Shown here: positions 15,860 to 25,555 of the stretch, piece after piece
How the letters are laid out: every line of letters starts with the position of its first letter
How positions within the stretch are numbered: position 1 is the stretch's first letter
Assembly: GCA_028282145.1 (NCBI GenBank)
Contig: JANQIN010000025.1
Coordinates: forward strand, 1-38,966
Direction of reading: 5' to 3'
Length of the DNA: 38,966 nucleotides
DNA from: Thermodesulfobacteriota bacterium
Lineage (GTDB): Bacteria > Desulfobacterota > Desulfuromonadia > Desulfuromonadales > Geopsychrobacteraceae
Made by a program: the position numbers and the translations under genes
The notes under the pieces: generated by a model
Seen by the model: the letters and a program-made list of their open reading frames with translations, nothing else
What the model was told of the DNA's origin: nothing
The model's database searches: none

Positions 15860-17611
15860 ATGACGATCAAGTTCAAATTGCTGACCGGCGGTTTGCTTAC
15901 GGCGGCAGCTCTGTTGTTTTTTTTGGGGGTAACTCTGGTTTCTTTTGGCACGCTGCTGTCCGGATTTGAGCAGGTGGCCAAGGAGACCGACAAAGCGGTC
16001 AGCAGTTCTGCCAAGGCGGAACAGATCAGCTCTCAGGCATACGGCAACCTAACCCAGGTTGCCGGCAGTATCGACCAGGTCTCTTCCGATATTGTTCAGG
16101 CGAACCAGTCGGTGCAGATTCTGGAACGGAGAATCTCCAAACTGTCGAAAGACCTGACCGACCTTACCCAGCAGATGGAGGAGGTCTACGAATCGATACC
16201 CGAAGGCGATACACGTTATGCATTACAAGATATCGCTGACGAAATCGTCGATATGCAGGAGGGGATGAAACGGGAAGCGCTGGTCAGCCTCGGGGCAGCC
16301 GTAAAGCAGATGAGTGCTTCCTCCGAAGCCTTGACGAAAGATACAACCATTCTGGGAGAGGTGACACAGGAGATTTCCCAGAGCCGTACCATGGTCAATG
16401 CGGTCAGTCAGAGTAACAACCGGATTCAGCAGCTGACCACTCGTTTCCGGGAGGTGATCGATTCCAAGCGCGGTCTGCTGATCGCTATCCTGGTCGTGGT
16501 TGTCATCCTGATTACAATGGCGGCACTGGTGCTGGCCCGTCAGATCTCCCGGGCGCTCAGCCAAGTCCTGGAGGTGGCAGAAGAGGTTGCGGAAGGAAAC
16601 CTCAACCTGCAGATCCGAACCGAGGGCAGGGATGAGGTCGGCAAACTGAGCCGGTCCATGCAGACGATGCTGCTGAGCCTGCAGGTCAAAGAACAGTTTG
16701 CGGCATCGGTGGCCGACGGGAACCTCCAGGTCAATCTCAAGGATCTGAGTCCCAAAGACCGCCTGGGGTGCTCGATGCAGACCATGGTGGAGAACCTGCG
16801 GCAGATTATCGGAGAGGCAGAGAGCGTTGCTGTTTCGGTCAACGATGGTGCTTCGCAGATCTCCTCGGCCAGCCAGACTCTCTCCGAGAATTCCACCAGT
16901 CAGGCGAGCTCCACCGAGGAGGTCTCCGCCTCTCTGGCCGAAATTACCTCGCGAACGCAGGAAAGCGCGGCCAATGCCAATGAGGCCCAAAAGTCGGTCA
17001 GAGGGACCAAAGAGGCGGCCGATTCGGGTGTGCAGCAGATGAAGCAGACCATGGTGGCCATGCAGGAGATCAATCAGGCCGGGCAGGATATCTCCAAGAT
17101 TATCAAGACGATCGACGAAATTGCCTTTCAGACAAACCTGTTGGCGCTCAACGCGGCCGTCGAAGCGGCTCGGGCCGGCCAACATGGCAAGGGATTCGCC
17201 GTGGTCGCGGAGGAGGTGCGGAATCTGGCTGCCCGATCGGCCAAATCGGCACAGGAAACCGCCGAACTGATCGAAACCTCTGTTTCCAGAGGAGAAAACG
17301 GGATGCAGGTGGCGACACGGACCGAAGAAGCCCTCACTCGCATGCTGGAGGGGATCACCACGGTTTCCAGTCTGGTGAGTGAGATTGCGGATGCTTCCCA
17401 ACAACAGGCTCAGGGGTTGTCCGAAGTCAACACCGGATTAACGCAAGTCGATCATATCACGCAGCAGAATACGGCCGGTGCCGAAGAAAGTGCGGCCGCT
17501 GCGGCGGAACTGTTCAGCCAGTCGCAGCAATTAAGCACCCTTCTTGCGAGATTTCGGGTGGACGGAGATGGGATGACTGATTCATCCGGGCCATTGCAGC
17601 TGGAACAGTAA
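15860..17611 (+). CDS. Methyl-accepting chemotaxis protein
   Basis: A 583-residue chemoreceptor. One membrane helix lies near residues 9-33, then a periplasmic all-helical region of about 170 residues rich in Gln, Ser and Thr, a second membrane helix near 205-226 ([20 protein letters not shown]), a HAMP domain, and a long methyl-accepting signalling domain. The hairpin tip that contacts CheA/CheW is present ([17 protein letters not shown] from residue 424). There is no CheR-tethering pentapeptide at the C-terminus. GAGG lies 6 bases before the ATG. The upstream secreted PilJ protein probably supplies ligand input. The periplasmic domain was not assigned to a named family and may itself be helical-bundle-like. 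Confidence 0.95.
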   Translation: MTIKFKLLTGGLLTAAALLFFLGVTLVSFGTLLSGFEQVAKETDKAVSSSAKAEQISSQAYGNLTQVAGSIDQVSSDIVQANQSVQILERRISKLSKDLTDLTQQMEEVYESIPEGDTRYALQDIADEIVDMQEGMKREALVSLGAAVKQMSASSEALTKDTTILGEVTQEISQSRTMVNAVSQSNNRIQQLTTRFREVIDSKRGLLIAILVVVVILITMAALVLARQISRALSQVLEVAEEVAEGNLNLQIRTEGRDEVGKLSRSMQTMLLSLQVKEQFAASVADGNLQVNLKDLSPKDRLGCSMQTMVENLRQIIGEAESVAVSVNDGASQISSASQTLSENSTSQASSTEEVSASLAEITSRTQESAANANEAQKSVRGTKEAADSGVQQMKQTMVAMQEINQAGQDISKIIKTIDEIAFQTNLLALNAAVEAARAGQHGKGFAVVAEEVRNLAARSAKSAQETAELIETSVSRGENGMQVATRTEEALTRMLEGITTVSSLVSEIADASQQQAQGLSEVNTGLTQVDHITQQNTAGAEESAAAAAELFSQSQQLSTLLARFRVDGDGMTDSSGPLQLEQ

Positions 17612-17640
17612 TACCCCGATCACGGAATCGGCAGATCGGT

Positions 17641-17850
17641 CAAGAGGGTCATGAAGGCATGACCCTCTTGAGACTGTTGACAAACAGTCAGCTCGAGCCC
17701 AGGGATGGGCGAGCCACAAAAAGCAGAAAATACGGAACTGCTTTTTGGTGAGTGAAGCAAAACCGCGCTTTTGCGGAACGGGTATGACAAAGACCTCGGA
17801 CGGACTTTGTCATCAAACGGAGGGTCATGAAGGCATGACCCTCTTTTTTT
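17641..17850. repeat. Array of seven consecutive hairpins bounded by two copies of one palindrome
   Basis: Almost every base of this non-coding stretch belongs to a hairpin. (1) 17641-17670, a 13-bp stem, arm GAGGGTCATG, loop AAGG. (2) 17672-17689, GACTGTT/AACAGTC. (3) 17691-17714, GCTC..GCCCA/TGGGC-GAGC. (4) 17717-17747, CAAAAAGCAG/CTGCTTTTTG. (5) 17757-17774, GCAAAA/TTTTGC. (6) 17784-17813, ATGACAAAG/CTTTGTCAT. (7) 17820-17843, the same palindrome as (1), with a T-run. The identical end palindromes suggest a small inserted or duplicated element. No open frame of note lies inside. The remaining non-coding DNA to 18008 is AT-rich, with a possible -10 TACAAT at 17940-17945. Confidence 0.8.
17820..17850 (+). 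terminator. Intrinsic terminator after the chemoreceptor gene
   Basis: GAGGGTCATG, loop AAGG, CATGACCCTC, followed by seven T residues (17844-17850) form a standard rho-independent terminator on the plus strand. It is the distal copy of the palindrome found again at 17642-17669, where the T-run is missing. Confidence 0.88.
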
Positions 17851-18008
17851 ATGCAAGAAAATCGACTGAAGCACCTTCCTGCAACAACAAGATTTTGTGA
17901 AATGAATTCTCTTTTCTGGGCTTTTCAACTGAATTTGTTTACAATTTAAGTAAGAAAATTCATTAAGTTACTGTTGGGAATTGAACTGGCATTTTTTAAG
18001 GAGTGGTT

Positions 18009-20954
18009 ATGGCCTCACCCAAGAAACCGACCAAGCCCAAAACCAAAGCCAAAGCCTCTCAAAAGAAACTCCCTTCCTATTTTGTCGGTATCGGTGCCTC
18101 TGCCGGTGGTTTGGAAGCTCTGCAGAACTTCTTCAGCCATATGCCGACCGACAGCGGCATGGCCTTTATCGTGATCCAACATCTGTCTCCCGACTATAAG
18201 AGTCTGATGGTGGAACTCCTTTCCAAGAGCACCGATATGCTGGTTCGTCGGGTGGAAGACGGGGTCTCCATTGAGGCCAACACCATCTATCTGATTACAC
18301 CCCAGAAGAATATGGTGATTCAGGATGGCAAACTGTTTCTTTCCGAACAACCCCAGCGACCGACCTTGAACCTTCCGATCGATCTTTTCCTGACCTCGCT
18401 GGCAGAAGATCAGGGTGATCACAGTATCGGTGTGGTGCTGTCGGGAACAGGGAGCGACGGTACCCGTGGTATTCGAGCCCTTAAAGAGCAGGGCGGAACG
18501 GTCATGGTGCAGCAGCCTGCTTCGGCCAAATTTGACGGGATGCCCAATAGCGCGATCAGCACGGGGCTTGCCGATTTTATCCTGGCACCGGAGAAGATGC
18601 CGGAGCAGCTCCTCAACTTTATCAATCACCCCTATATTGCCGCCCGCACCCAGAAAGGCGAGGGGGAATACGAAGAGGAGGGCAATAACTTTCATCGGCT
18701 GTTTGCGCTGCTGAACAAACGTTTCAGTATCGATTTCACCCATTACAAGCCGACGACAATTATCCGACGTATTCAACGCCGTATGGGGATTCGGCAGGTA
18801 ACCGAGCTGGACGATTACCTGCGACTTATGCGAAAGGATTCCGAAGAGATCGCGGCACTCTATAAAGATCTGTTGATTGGAGTGACCAAGTTTTTCCGGG
18901 ACCCGGAAACGTTCCAGGTGCTCAAGGAGAAGGTGATCCCGCAACTGTTTGAGCAGGCGTTGAACCGCTCCCAGACAGAGTTGCGGGTTTGGGTTGCCGG
19001 CTGTTCCACCGGCGAGGAAGCCTACAGCCTGGCGATGCTGCTCTCGGAATATCAGCAGACCACGGATTACTCCCTTCCCATAAAGGTCTTTGCCACCGAT
19101 ATCGACAAAAAGGCCATTGAGATTGCCGGTGTAGGGTATTACCCGGAAAGCATCGTTGCCGATGTCGATGTGGAATATCTGAGCAAATATTTCGAAAAGA
19201 GGGCTCCCGGTTATCAGGTGAAACGAAACATTCGCGAGATGGTGGTGTTTGCGATGCAAAACCTGATCAAAGACCCTCCGTTCACCAAGGTCGATTTGAT
19301 CTCCTGCCGAAACCTTCTGATCTATCTGCAACCGGTCTTACAGCAAAAGGTCCTGTCGGTATTCAATTACGCGCTTCAAAAGGAAGGACATTTGCTGCTG
19401 GGTTCCAGCGAGACCATCGGCGATATGGGGGATAAGTTCAATACATTGGAGGCGAAGCATCGGATCTACCAGCATACGGTGGAAGGCACCCTGCCCCTGA
19501 AGGACGAATTTCTCGCTCCGATGGTACGGGATCTCGGTTTACCCACGGAATACCGTTCCATGGTTGTCAGCAAGGATTACGCCCCCCAGCGCCAGACACA
19601 GACCGATGCCTTCTATTACCAGGCGATTGTAAAAACGGTTGTCGATGCCGCCATTGTGATCAACCAGGAGAGGGAGGTGGTCCAGTCTTTCGGAACCGTT
19701 AAAGATTATTTGTCGGTTCCCGAGGGTCCGATGTCCCTCGATATTCTCAGCCTGCTGCCCAAAGACTTGTCAATGGCCGCATCCAGCGGGATACACCGGG
19801 TCCGAAAACACGGGACCCGAATGACGTATAAGGATATTCGTGTCAAAGACGGCGAGAAGATCGATCTGGTCGATTTGACCGTTGATCTTTTGGACGATAT
19901 CCGGAAAGAGGGGCATCCGTCCCCTCTGTTCCTGTTGCAGTTCAAAAAGACAGAATCGGTCCCGGTGCAGAAAAATTCCCAGCCCGAAACCGAAGACGAG
20001 CTGCTGAATCAACGGATGAACGATCTGGAACAGGAGCTTCAATTTACGCGCGAGAACCTTCAGGCCACCATTGAGGAGTTGCAGACCTCCAATGAAGAGT
20101 TGCAGGCGACAAACGAAGAACTTCTGGCGGCTAACGAAGAACTGCAGTCGACCAATGAAGAGCTCCAGTCGGTCAATGAGGAACTCAATACGGTCAATAC
20201 CGAATATCAGGTTAAGAATAGTGAACTGACGGACCTGAACAGCGATATTCGCAATTTGATGGAATCGACCGATATCGGAACCATCTTCCTCGACCAGGAT
20301 CTTTGTATCCGGAAGTTTACACCTGCGGTTCGAAAGTCAATCAATCTGCTGGACCAGGATATCGGTCGGCCGTTAAAAGACCTGGCGATCGCCCATATGG
20401 GACAGTTGGTGGACGAGGCCGCCTCTGTCTTGGAGAAAGGGCTGACAGTTGAACGAATTGCCACTGTATCCGGGGCCTGGTACCTGCTGAAGATTCTGCC
20501 GTTTCTGGATGAAGATGGTCTGATCAGTGGGGTTGTGATCACGATTAATCAGTGCGCACATAATTGCCCCTCTGTTTTTGCCAAGCCGGTGGAGTTGTTT
20601 GAACGCGCCTTGAATGACAGTACGATTCCGCAAATCCTGCTTGATGACGAAGGACGCGTCATTGCACCCAATAAGGCGTGCGAAAAACTGCTCAAAGTGA
20701 CTCGCGAGCAGCTTTTCGGCAAATTTTTCTATGCCCCGGATTTCAATCTGGAACTTGATGGTAAGCCGTTGACCCGCGAGAAGGCCCCTTATGCGCGATG
20801 GAAAGGGACACCCAAACCAACCAAGCTTCTTCCGTTGGTGTTCCGTTCCAAAGGTCGGCGAGCCGTGCGTTTTTCCGCGGTGGCGGTGCCGTTGATCGAT
20901 TCGGACAATAAGGTCGATGGCGCCATTCTCTCTTTCGAAGCCACCGTTTCCTGA
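18009..20954 (+). CDS. CheB-CheR-PAS fusion chemotaxis protein
   Basis: A 981-residue cytoplasmic fusion. Residues 25-210 are a CheB methylesterase catalytic domain with Ser31 (GASAGG), His58 (IQHLSP) and Asp150 (GSDGTRG). CheR methyltransferase follows at about 230-490, with the SAM loop GCSTGEEAY from residue 331 and [13 protein letters not shown]-like segment, then a heptad coiled coil at about 677-737 built of repeated EELQ-TNEEL units, lead to two PAS domains to the end. There is no receiver domain, so CheB is not controlled by CheA phosphorylation in the usual way. The ATG at 18009 has AAGGAG 5 bases upstream. It should adjust methylation of chemoreceptors, probably including the upstream one, in response to a signal sensed by the PAS domains. 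Confidence 0.94.
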   Translation: MASPKKPTKPKTKAKASQKKLPSYFVGIGASAGGLEALQNFFSHMPTDSGMAFIVIQHLSPDYKSLMVELLSKSTDMLVRRVEDGVSIEANTIYLITPQKNMVIQDGKLFLSEQPQRPTLNLPIDLFLTSLAEDQGDHSIGVVLSGTGSDGTRGIRALKEQGGTVMVQQPASAKFDGMPNSAISTGLADFILAPEKMPEQLLNFINHPYIAARTQKGEGEYEEEGNNFHRLFALLNKRFSIDFTHYKPTTIIRRIQRRMGIRQVTELDDYLRLMRKDSEEIAALYKDLLIGVTKFFRDPETFQVLKEKVIPQLFEQALNRSQTELRVWVAGCSTGEEAYSLAMLLSEYQQTTDYSLPIKVFATDIDKKAIEIAGVGYYPESIVADVDVEYLSKYFEKRAPGYQVKRNIREMVVFAMQNLIKDPPFTKVDLISCRNLLIYLQPVLQQKVLSVFNYALQKEGHLLLGSSETIGDMGDKFNTLEAKHRIYQHTVEGTLPLKDEFLAPMVRDLGLPTEYRSMVVSKDYAPQRQTQTDAFYYQAIVKTVVDAAIVINQEREVVQSFGTVKDYLSVPEGPMSLDILSLLPKDLSMAASSGIHRVRKHGTRMTYKDIRVKDGEKIDLVDLTVDLLDDIRKEGHPSPLFLLQFKKTESVPVQKNSQPETEDELLNQRMNDLEQELQFTRENLQATIEELQTSNEELQATNEELLAANEELQSTNEELQSVNEELNTVNTEYQVKNSELTDLNSDIRNLMESTDIGTIFLDQDLCIRKFTPAVRKSINLLDQDIGRPLKDLAIAHMGQLVDEAASVLEKGLTVERIATVSGAWYLLKILPFLDEDGLISGVVITINQCAHNCPSVFAKPVELFERALNDSTIPQILLDDEGRVIAPNKACEKLLKVTREQLFGKFFYAPDFNLELDGKPLTREKAPYARWKGTPKPTKLLPLVFRSKGRRAVRFSAVAVPLIDSDNKVDGAILSFEATVS

Positions 20955-21013
20955 AATGAGAACCCGATACGCTTGAAACGATGCGTATTCTGCGGGTCAT
21001 GAGGAGTGAAAAC

Positions 21014-22873
21014 ATGAGTCAGAAAAACCTGAAGTTCTGGGAAGGCGAACTCAAAGAGTTGAAGTGCCGTGCCGAACGCCTTCTCGAATCCCTCCAGCCT
21101 GCCGATATCGATCTGGAGATGGATGTCCGGGAACTTCAGCAGGAGCTGAGCACCGTCAATGTCGAACTCGAGATGCAGTGTGAAGAGCTGCAGCGGGCCC
21201 GACAGCAACTCGAACAATCTCAGCAATACCTCGCCGATATCTTCGAACAGACCCCTGTGGGATATCTCATCGTGAATGCAGAAGGTCTGATTCGCAGTTC
21301 AAACCAGGCTGCCGCAGAGTTGTTCGGGATGAAAAAGGAACTCCTGCAAAATCAGAGATTGAGCGCTTTTATTCCTCCGTCTCATATTGAAGCATTTCGG
21401 CGATGTTTCAAGAAGGCAAAGGTCGAGAAATCGTCCCAGACCACGGATGTCTGTTTTCGCATCCGCCATGGCGCAACTCTGGAGGCCCGAATGCACTTCT
21501 TTCACCTTCGTTCCGCTTACGAAAATGAAAATGTGCTGGTCTGTGCACTGATGGACATCGGGGCCGAGTTGACACAACGGCGGCTTGAACAGGAGCGTAA
21601 CCAGAAACTGGAAGAACGGGTGCAGAGCCGTACGCTGGAACTGACCTCCCTCAATGAAACCTTGCGAAAGGAAGTGGAAGCAAAAAGTATCGCGCAGAAT
21701 AAAGCCGAGGCTGCAAGCCGGGTCAAGGCCAAGTTTCTGGCGGCGATGAGCCATGATATTCGTACACCCTTAAGCGGTGTCAGTATGGCTTTCCAGGTGT
21801 TGGAAGAGATGGGATTGAATGAAGAGGCTGCCGAAATTGTCCGGCTGGGAAGTGATTCTACCAACGTGCTGCTGGAACTGATCAACCAGGTTCTCGATTT
21901 CTCCCGTTTGGAGGCGGGGGCCCTCTCTCTTCAGACGACAATTTTCCAGCCGATCGAACATTTCAACGCTGCTGTGGAGATTATTCGTAAGGATGTGGAT
22001 CGCAAAGGCCTTTCCCTGGAGGTTGAGGTCCATCCGGAGGTTCCAAAGGTCCTGGATGGGGATCCCTTGCGCTTTAAACAGATTCTTCTGAACCTGTTGA
22101 GCAATGCGGTGAAATATACGCAAGAAGGGACCGTATTTATTGCACTTCGGAAGGTCAATGAGGACCCGGTCAAGCATCAGGCCTGCCTGGAAATTCTGGT
22201 GAAGGACACGGGTATCGGAATCCCGTCGGAAGAACTTCCGTTTATTTTCGAGGCCTTTCGCCAGGCCCGAGGGGAAGATCGGTCTCATATTGAAGGCAGT
22301 GGCCTGGGATTGGCGATTGTGAAAGAACTGGCAGAGGCTATGGGCGGCAAAGTAACGATTCAGAGTCGTCTTGGACAAGGAACGGAGGTCAGGTGCCAGT
22401 TCTGGATGGACGGAAATTCCAGCTTTCCCCTTCCGGGCAGGGTCCCGGAAGGCAAGGAGGGAACCTCCTCTGCAAAACAACTCTCTGTTCTGCTGGTGGA
22501 GGACAATCGTACCAACGCCAAACTGCTGGAAATGATGTTGGAGAAAGAAGGCTGGGAAACCGTGAATGCCTTTACCGGGCAGGAAGCGCTGGATCTCATA
22601 CGGAGGCGGGATTTCGACCTGATCCTAATGGATATCAATCTGCCTGATATTATGGGCAATGATGTGATGAAGCGGGTCAGGACCGACGAAGCCCTGGAAT
22701 TTAATCAGCTCACCCCCTTTATCGCCCTGACGGCATACGCCATGAAGGACGATAAACAAAATTACCTGCGCCAGGGTTTTGACGGTTATATCAGCAAACC
22801 GGTGGAAAAGGCCCTTTTCTTTAACGAGATTCAGACAGTTCTGGAGACGCGTACATCCACTTTAGTGTCGTAA
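21014..22873 (+). CDS. Hybrid sensor histidine kinase (coiled coil-PAS-HisKA-HATPase-REC)
   Basis: A 619-residue soluble hybrid kinase. An N-terminal coiled coil (ELQQELSTVNVELEMQCEEL) leads to a PAS domain at about 80-190. A second coiled coil follows, then HisKA with His247 in SHDIRTPLSG, the ATPase domain (NLLSNAVKYT, DTGIGIP, GSGLGLAIVK) and a receiver domain with Asp540 in LILMDINLP. No membrane segment is visible. The ATG at 21014 has AGGAG 7 bases upstream and is chosen over two in-frame ATGs further up. It lies 59 bases after the CheB-CheR fusion, with which it shares EELQ-type coiled coils, and probably works with it. No separate output regulator is encoded nearby. Its last 43 bases overlap the convergent oxidoreductase gene. 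Confidence 0.94.
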   Translation: MSQKNLKFWEGELKELKCRAERLLESLQPADIDLEMDVRELQQELSTVNVELEMQCEELQRARQQLEQSQQYLADIFEQTPVGYLIVNAEGLIRSSNQAAAELFGMKKELLQNQRLSAFIPPSHIEAFRRCFKKAKVEKSSQTTDVCFRIRHGATLEARMHFFHLRSAYENENVLVCALMDIGAELTQRRLEQERNQKLEERVQSRTLELTSLNETLRKEVEAKSIAQNKAEAASRVKAKFLAAMSHDIRTPLSGVSMAFQVLEEMGLNEEAAEIVRLGSDSTNVLLELINQVLDFSRLEAGALSLQTTIFQPIEHFNAAVEIIRKDVDRKGLSLEVEVHPEVPKVLDGDPLRFKQILLNLLSNAVKYTQEGTVFIALRKVNEDPVKHQACLEILVKDTGIGIPSEELPFIFEAFRQARGEDRSHIEGSGLGLAIVKELAEAMGGKVTIQSRLGQGTEVRCQFWMDGNSSFPLPGRVPEGKEGTSSAKQLSVLLVEDNRTNAKLLEMMLEKEGWETVNAFTGQEALDLIRRRDFDLILMDINLPDIMGNDVMKRVRTDEALEFNQLTPFIALTAYAMKDDKQNYLRQGFDGYISKPVEKALFFNEIQTVLETRTSTLVS

Positions 22874-24840
22874 AAAGTGCTTCCCCGCCCCATATCGGTC
22901 AGCTTCTGGGAGGTAAGAGCATTGACCCCACGATTCCCGGGGGCGAACTCCAACCACCAGATCCCTTCGGCGACGACTGTCCCGGCGGGAACCCGATCGG
23001 TGACGTCCAGCAGAAAGTCAACCTCGCCCAGAGCATTGAAAGCCATCACCTGCTGATTGTCGACCAGCCCCCGCTCTTCTGCGTCTAAGGGGTTCATTTG
23101 CAGTTTCATCCCGCCCTGCCGCTCGCGCAGGTCTTTCCGCTCATAAAAGGTGCTGTTCAGGGAATGCATTGCAGGGGCAGTCATCAGGTGGAGCGGTTCT
23201 TCCCCTCCATAAGGGGGAAAAAAGTCGGGGAGCTCCGAGTCCAGGGCGGGGTTGAGAAGTTCGATCTTCCCTGACGGGGTGTGAAAGGTACCGTCAAACG
23301 GACCGTTGGGCAATTCTACCGCCTTGCCGGCAGCAAAGGCCGCGTTGTCGATCCCCTGCCTTAAGGGACGCTCCGCGGCCAGCAATTCGTCAATCAAGCC
23401 CTCAGTCGACAGATCAAATACGGGTTCCTCGAACCCCAGAGCCCGGGCCAGCGTGCTGAAAACCTGCCAGTTAGAGCGAGACTGGCCGACAGGCGAAATC
23501 ACGGCCTGAGCCTGCTGAATGCAGTAACTTCCGTAGGCCCGGTAGACATCGGCATGTTCAAGAGAGCTGGTGGCGGGAAGAACGATATCGGCATAACGAG
23601 CGGTGTCGGTCATGAACCGTTCGTGGACGACGGTAAAGAGGTCTTCGCGGGCTAACCCGAGCAGAACCTTATTCTGATCCGGAGCGACGATGGCCGGGTT
23701 GCAAGAATAGACAAAAAGGCCGGCAACCGGCGGATCGTTCAGTTGCGTCAGGGCATCGCCAAGCTGGTTCATGTTGATGGTGCGCGGTTCGCCCTGAATC
23801 AGATCGGGGCGGGTCACCTTGTCCAGAGCAAAGGCGGTGCCGGTGCGGGTTCCGACAAAGCAGCCACCAGAGGGAGAGTCGTAGGCTCCGGTCAGTGCCG
23901 GCAGGCTGACGATGGAACGGACAGTCATCGCCCCGTTGCCATATCGGGAGATGCCACCCCCGATATTGATCTGAGGTGCTTTGGCCTGGCCGAAAAGGGT
24001 GGCCATGCGGATCACGGTTTCTGCCGTTAATCGGGTCTGTTCTCCGACAAACTGCGGTGTGTATCGGGGCAGAACCTCATCCCGCAGGCGATCAAACCCC
24101 TGAACCCGATCGCGGAGAAAGACCTCGTTACACAGGCCCTGTTCCACCAGTTGCTGCATTAACCCCAGTGCCAGGGCCCCGTCGGTGCCCGGTTTCACCA
24201 GAAAGACCTCGTCTGCAACGGTGGTGGTAGGCGTGCGGTAGGTCTCGATCAGCCAGACTTTGGCCCCCTTCTTTTTTGCTTCCTGTACGCCTTTGAGAAA
24301 GTGAACATTGGTGGCGGCCGAATTGATCCCCCACAGCAGGATCAGGTCACTCTCCATGACCGCATCGGGATGGACGGTGGGGGTGCCACCCATGACCGCG
24401 GCCCATCCTTCGCCTTTGGATGCGGAGCAGATCGTGCGCTCCAGCAGGGAGGCGCCCAACCTGTGAAACAGGGCGTGTCCTGCATTGCGCTGGATCAGAC
24501 CCATGCTGCCCGCATAACTGTACGGTAAGATCGCTTCGGGTCCGTGCTGCGCGATGATTCTTCTCCAGCGATGAACAATCTCCTGCGTCGCGTCGTCCCA
24601 GGAGATCGGCTCAAAAACCCCGTGACCTTTGGGGCCGGTTCGGCGAAGGGGGGTGGTCAGGCGATCGGGAGAGTGAACGGTTTCCGGATAACGGTTCATT
24701 TTGCCGCAGAGGGTGCCGCGGCTAAAAGGGTGTTCCGGGTCGCCGGCCACGTGGACAGCCTGGCCGTTTTCAACCTCTACCAACAAGCCGCAGCTATCGG
24801 GACAGTCGTAGGGACAGACAGAGCGATACATTGAGGACAT
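22831..24840 (-). CDS. Cytoplasmic molybdopterin oxidoreductase, catalytic subunit of unknown substrate
   Basis: A 669-residue protein of the DMSO reductase/formate dehydrogenase superfamily. It starts with a [4Fe-4S] site (Cys9, Cys13, Cys17, Cys45; CPYDCPDSCG ... GTLCGKM). The core molybdopterin-binding segments (LLWGINSAATNVH, NIGGGISRYGNG, DIVLPATSSLEHADVYR) and the C-terminal dinucleotide-binding domain follow. There is no twin-arginine signal, so it stays in the cytoplasm. The usual Cys, Sec or Ser molybdenum ligand could not be assigned with confidence; the equivalent region reads YSYAGSMGLIQ. No Fe-S or membrane partner subunit is encoded beside it. The ATG at 24840 has GGGAG 7 bases upstream and begins 2 bases after the yaeQ stop, so the genes are coupled. 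Reaction not known. Confidence 0.9.
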   Translation of the reverse strand: MSSMYRSVCPYDCPDSCGLLVEVENGQAVHVAGDPEHPFSRGTLCGKMNRYPETVHSPDRLTTPLRRTGPKGHGVFEPISWDDATQEIVHRWRRIIAQHGPEAILPYSYAGSMGLIQRNAGHALFHRLGASLLERTICSASKGEGWAAVMGGTPTVHPDAVMESDLILLWGINSAATNVHFLKGVQEAKKKGAKVWLIETYRTPTTTVADEVFLVKPGTDGALALGLMQQLVEQGLCNEVFLRDRVQGFDRLRDEVLPRYTPQFVGEQTRLTAETVIRMATLFGQAKAPQINIGGGISRYGNGAMTVRSIVSLPALTGAYDSPSGGCFVGTRTGTAFALDKVTRPDLIQGEPRTINMNQLGDALTQLNDPPVAGLFVYSCNPAIVAPDQNKVLLGLAREDLFTVVHERFMTDTARYADIVLPATSSLEHADVYRAYGSYCIQQAQAVISPVGQSRSNWQVFSTLARALGFEEPVFDLSTEGLIDELLAAERPLRQGIDNAAFAAGKAVELPNGPFDGTFHTPSGKIELLNPALDSELPDFFPPYGGEEPLHLMTAPAMHSLNSTFYERKDLRERQGGMKLQMNPLDAEERGLVDNQQVMAFNALGEVDFLLDVTDRVPAGTVVAEGIWWLEFAPGNRGVNALTSQKLTDMGRGSTFYDTKVDVRVSRTV

Positions 24841-24842
24841 GA

Positions 24843-25385
24843 TTATTCTCCCAGGGGGATTAAAGGTGTTTCACGCGTTTGGTTGTCAGTGGTCAGGTAG
24901 AGCAGACCCTCGGTACGGGTCAGCTGCCAATGAATCTGGCGAGGCCCCAGTTCGGCAGTCTCCTTTACCCAGCTCCAGTCGAGAGTGAAAAGCTCCAGGC
25001 CCTTGACAGATATCAAGGACGGGAGCTGTTTCTTCTGCCAAGTTCGCCAGGGTCCGTCGGGGCCACTGGCCAGAAGAATCAGGTGCTCGCAGTGGTTTTT
25101 GGCTTTGAGGAGCCGATCGGCATCGGGCAGCCCGACCTCAATTCGAAGTCTGATTTGATCGTCCGAACTCTTCACCCAGAGATCGGGTTCGTCACCGATA
25201 CAGATTCCCCGGGTGAATTCCAGCCCCTCTTCGTACCACAAGGCATAAGCCAGCAGTCGAAGTACCACCCGTTCTGCCGTTTCTGACGGATGGCGTGCCA
25301 GGGTTGTCTGCAGGTTTTGATAGCTTTGACGATCGATGTCGGAGAGTTCGATCGAGGCTTTATAGATCGTGGGGGGTAAGGCCAT
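24843..25385 (-). CDS. yaeQ: YaeQ family protein
   Basis: A 180-residue YaeQ-family protein, matching the family from MALPPTIYKASIELSDIDR through LARHPSETAERVVLRLLAYAL and EPDLWVKS to the C-terminal WQLTRTEGLLYLT. YaeQ has a restriction-endonuclease-like (PD-(D/E)XK) fold with conserved acidic and Lys/Gln positions, but its cellular role is not established; early claims of a role in RfaH-type antitermination were not upheld as far as I know. The ATG has GAGG 8 bases upstream. It precedes the molybdopterin oxidoreductase gene by 2 bases and is divergent from the pyrophosphatase gene. Confidence 0.93.
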   Translation of the reverse strand: MALPPTIYKASIELSDIDRQSYQNLQTTLARHPSETAERVVLRLLAYALWYEEGLEFTRGICIGDEPDLWVKSSDDQIRLRIEVGLPDADRLLKAKNHCEHLILLASGPDGPWRTWQKKQLPSLISVKGLELFTLDWSWVKETAELGPRQIHWQLTRTEGLLYLTTDNQTRETPLIPLGE

Positions 25386-25490
25386 GTGTGTTCCCTCGTC
25401 GGTGTTCGGACATCATGCTAACGGGCCGGGGCAATCCTTTCAAGACCTATTCCGACCCATGACCCTGCCCCCTGAAGGCAGCCGGATTTC

Positions 25491-25499
25491 TGCTACACT
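25491..25499 (+). promoter_or_regulatory. Extended -10 promoter for the pyrophosphatase gene
   Basis: TGCTACACT is a good extended -10 (TGn-TATAAT type) with no clear -35. The start near 25506 would leave a 50-base leader before the GTG start codon at 25556. Confidence 0.45.
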
Positions 25500-25555
25500 T
25501 GGGCGACACTTTGTGGAACGTTGGGGGCTGCCCTGGCATCAAAAAGGAGAACAGT

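Noticed and set aside
17641-17850. CRISPR array, suggested by repeated palindromes
   Set aside because: Only two identical copies occur, 176 bases apart, with structured sequence rather than spacers between them, and no cas gene is present.
18015-19331. Long minus-strand open frame opposite the CheB-CheR fusion, and a similar one at 16223-17404 opposite the chemoreceptor
   Set aside because: Both are shadows of GC-rich coding sequence without family features.
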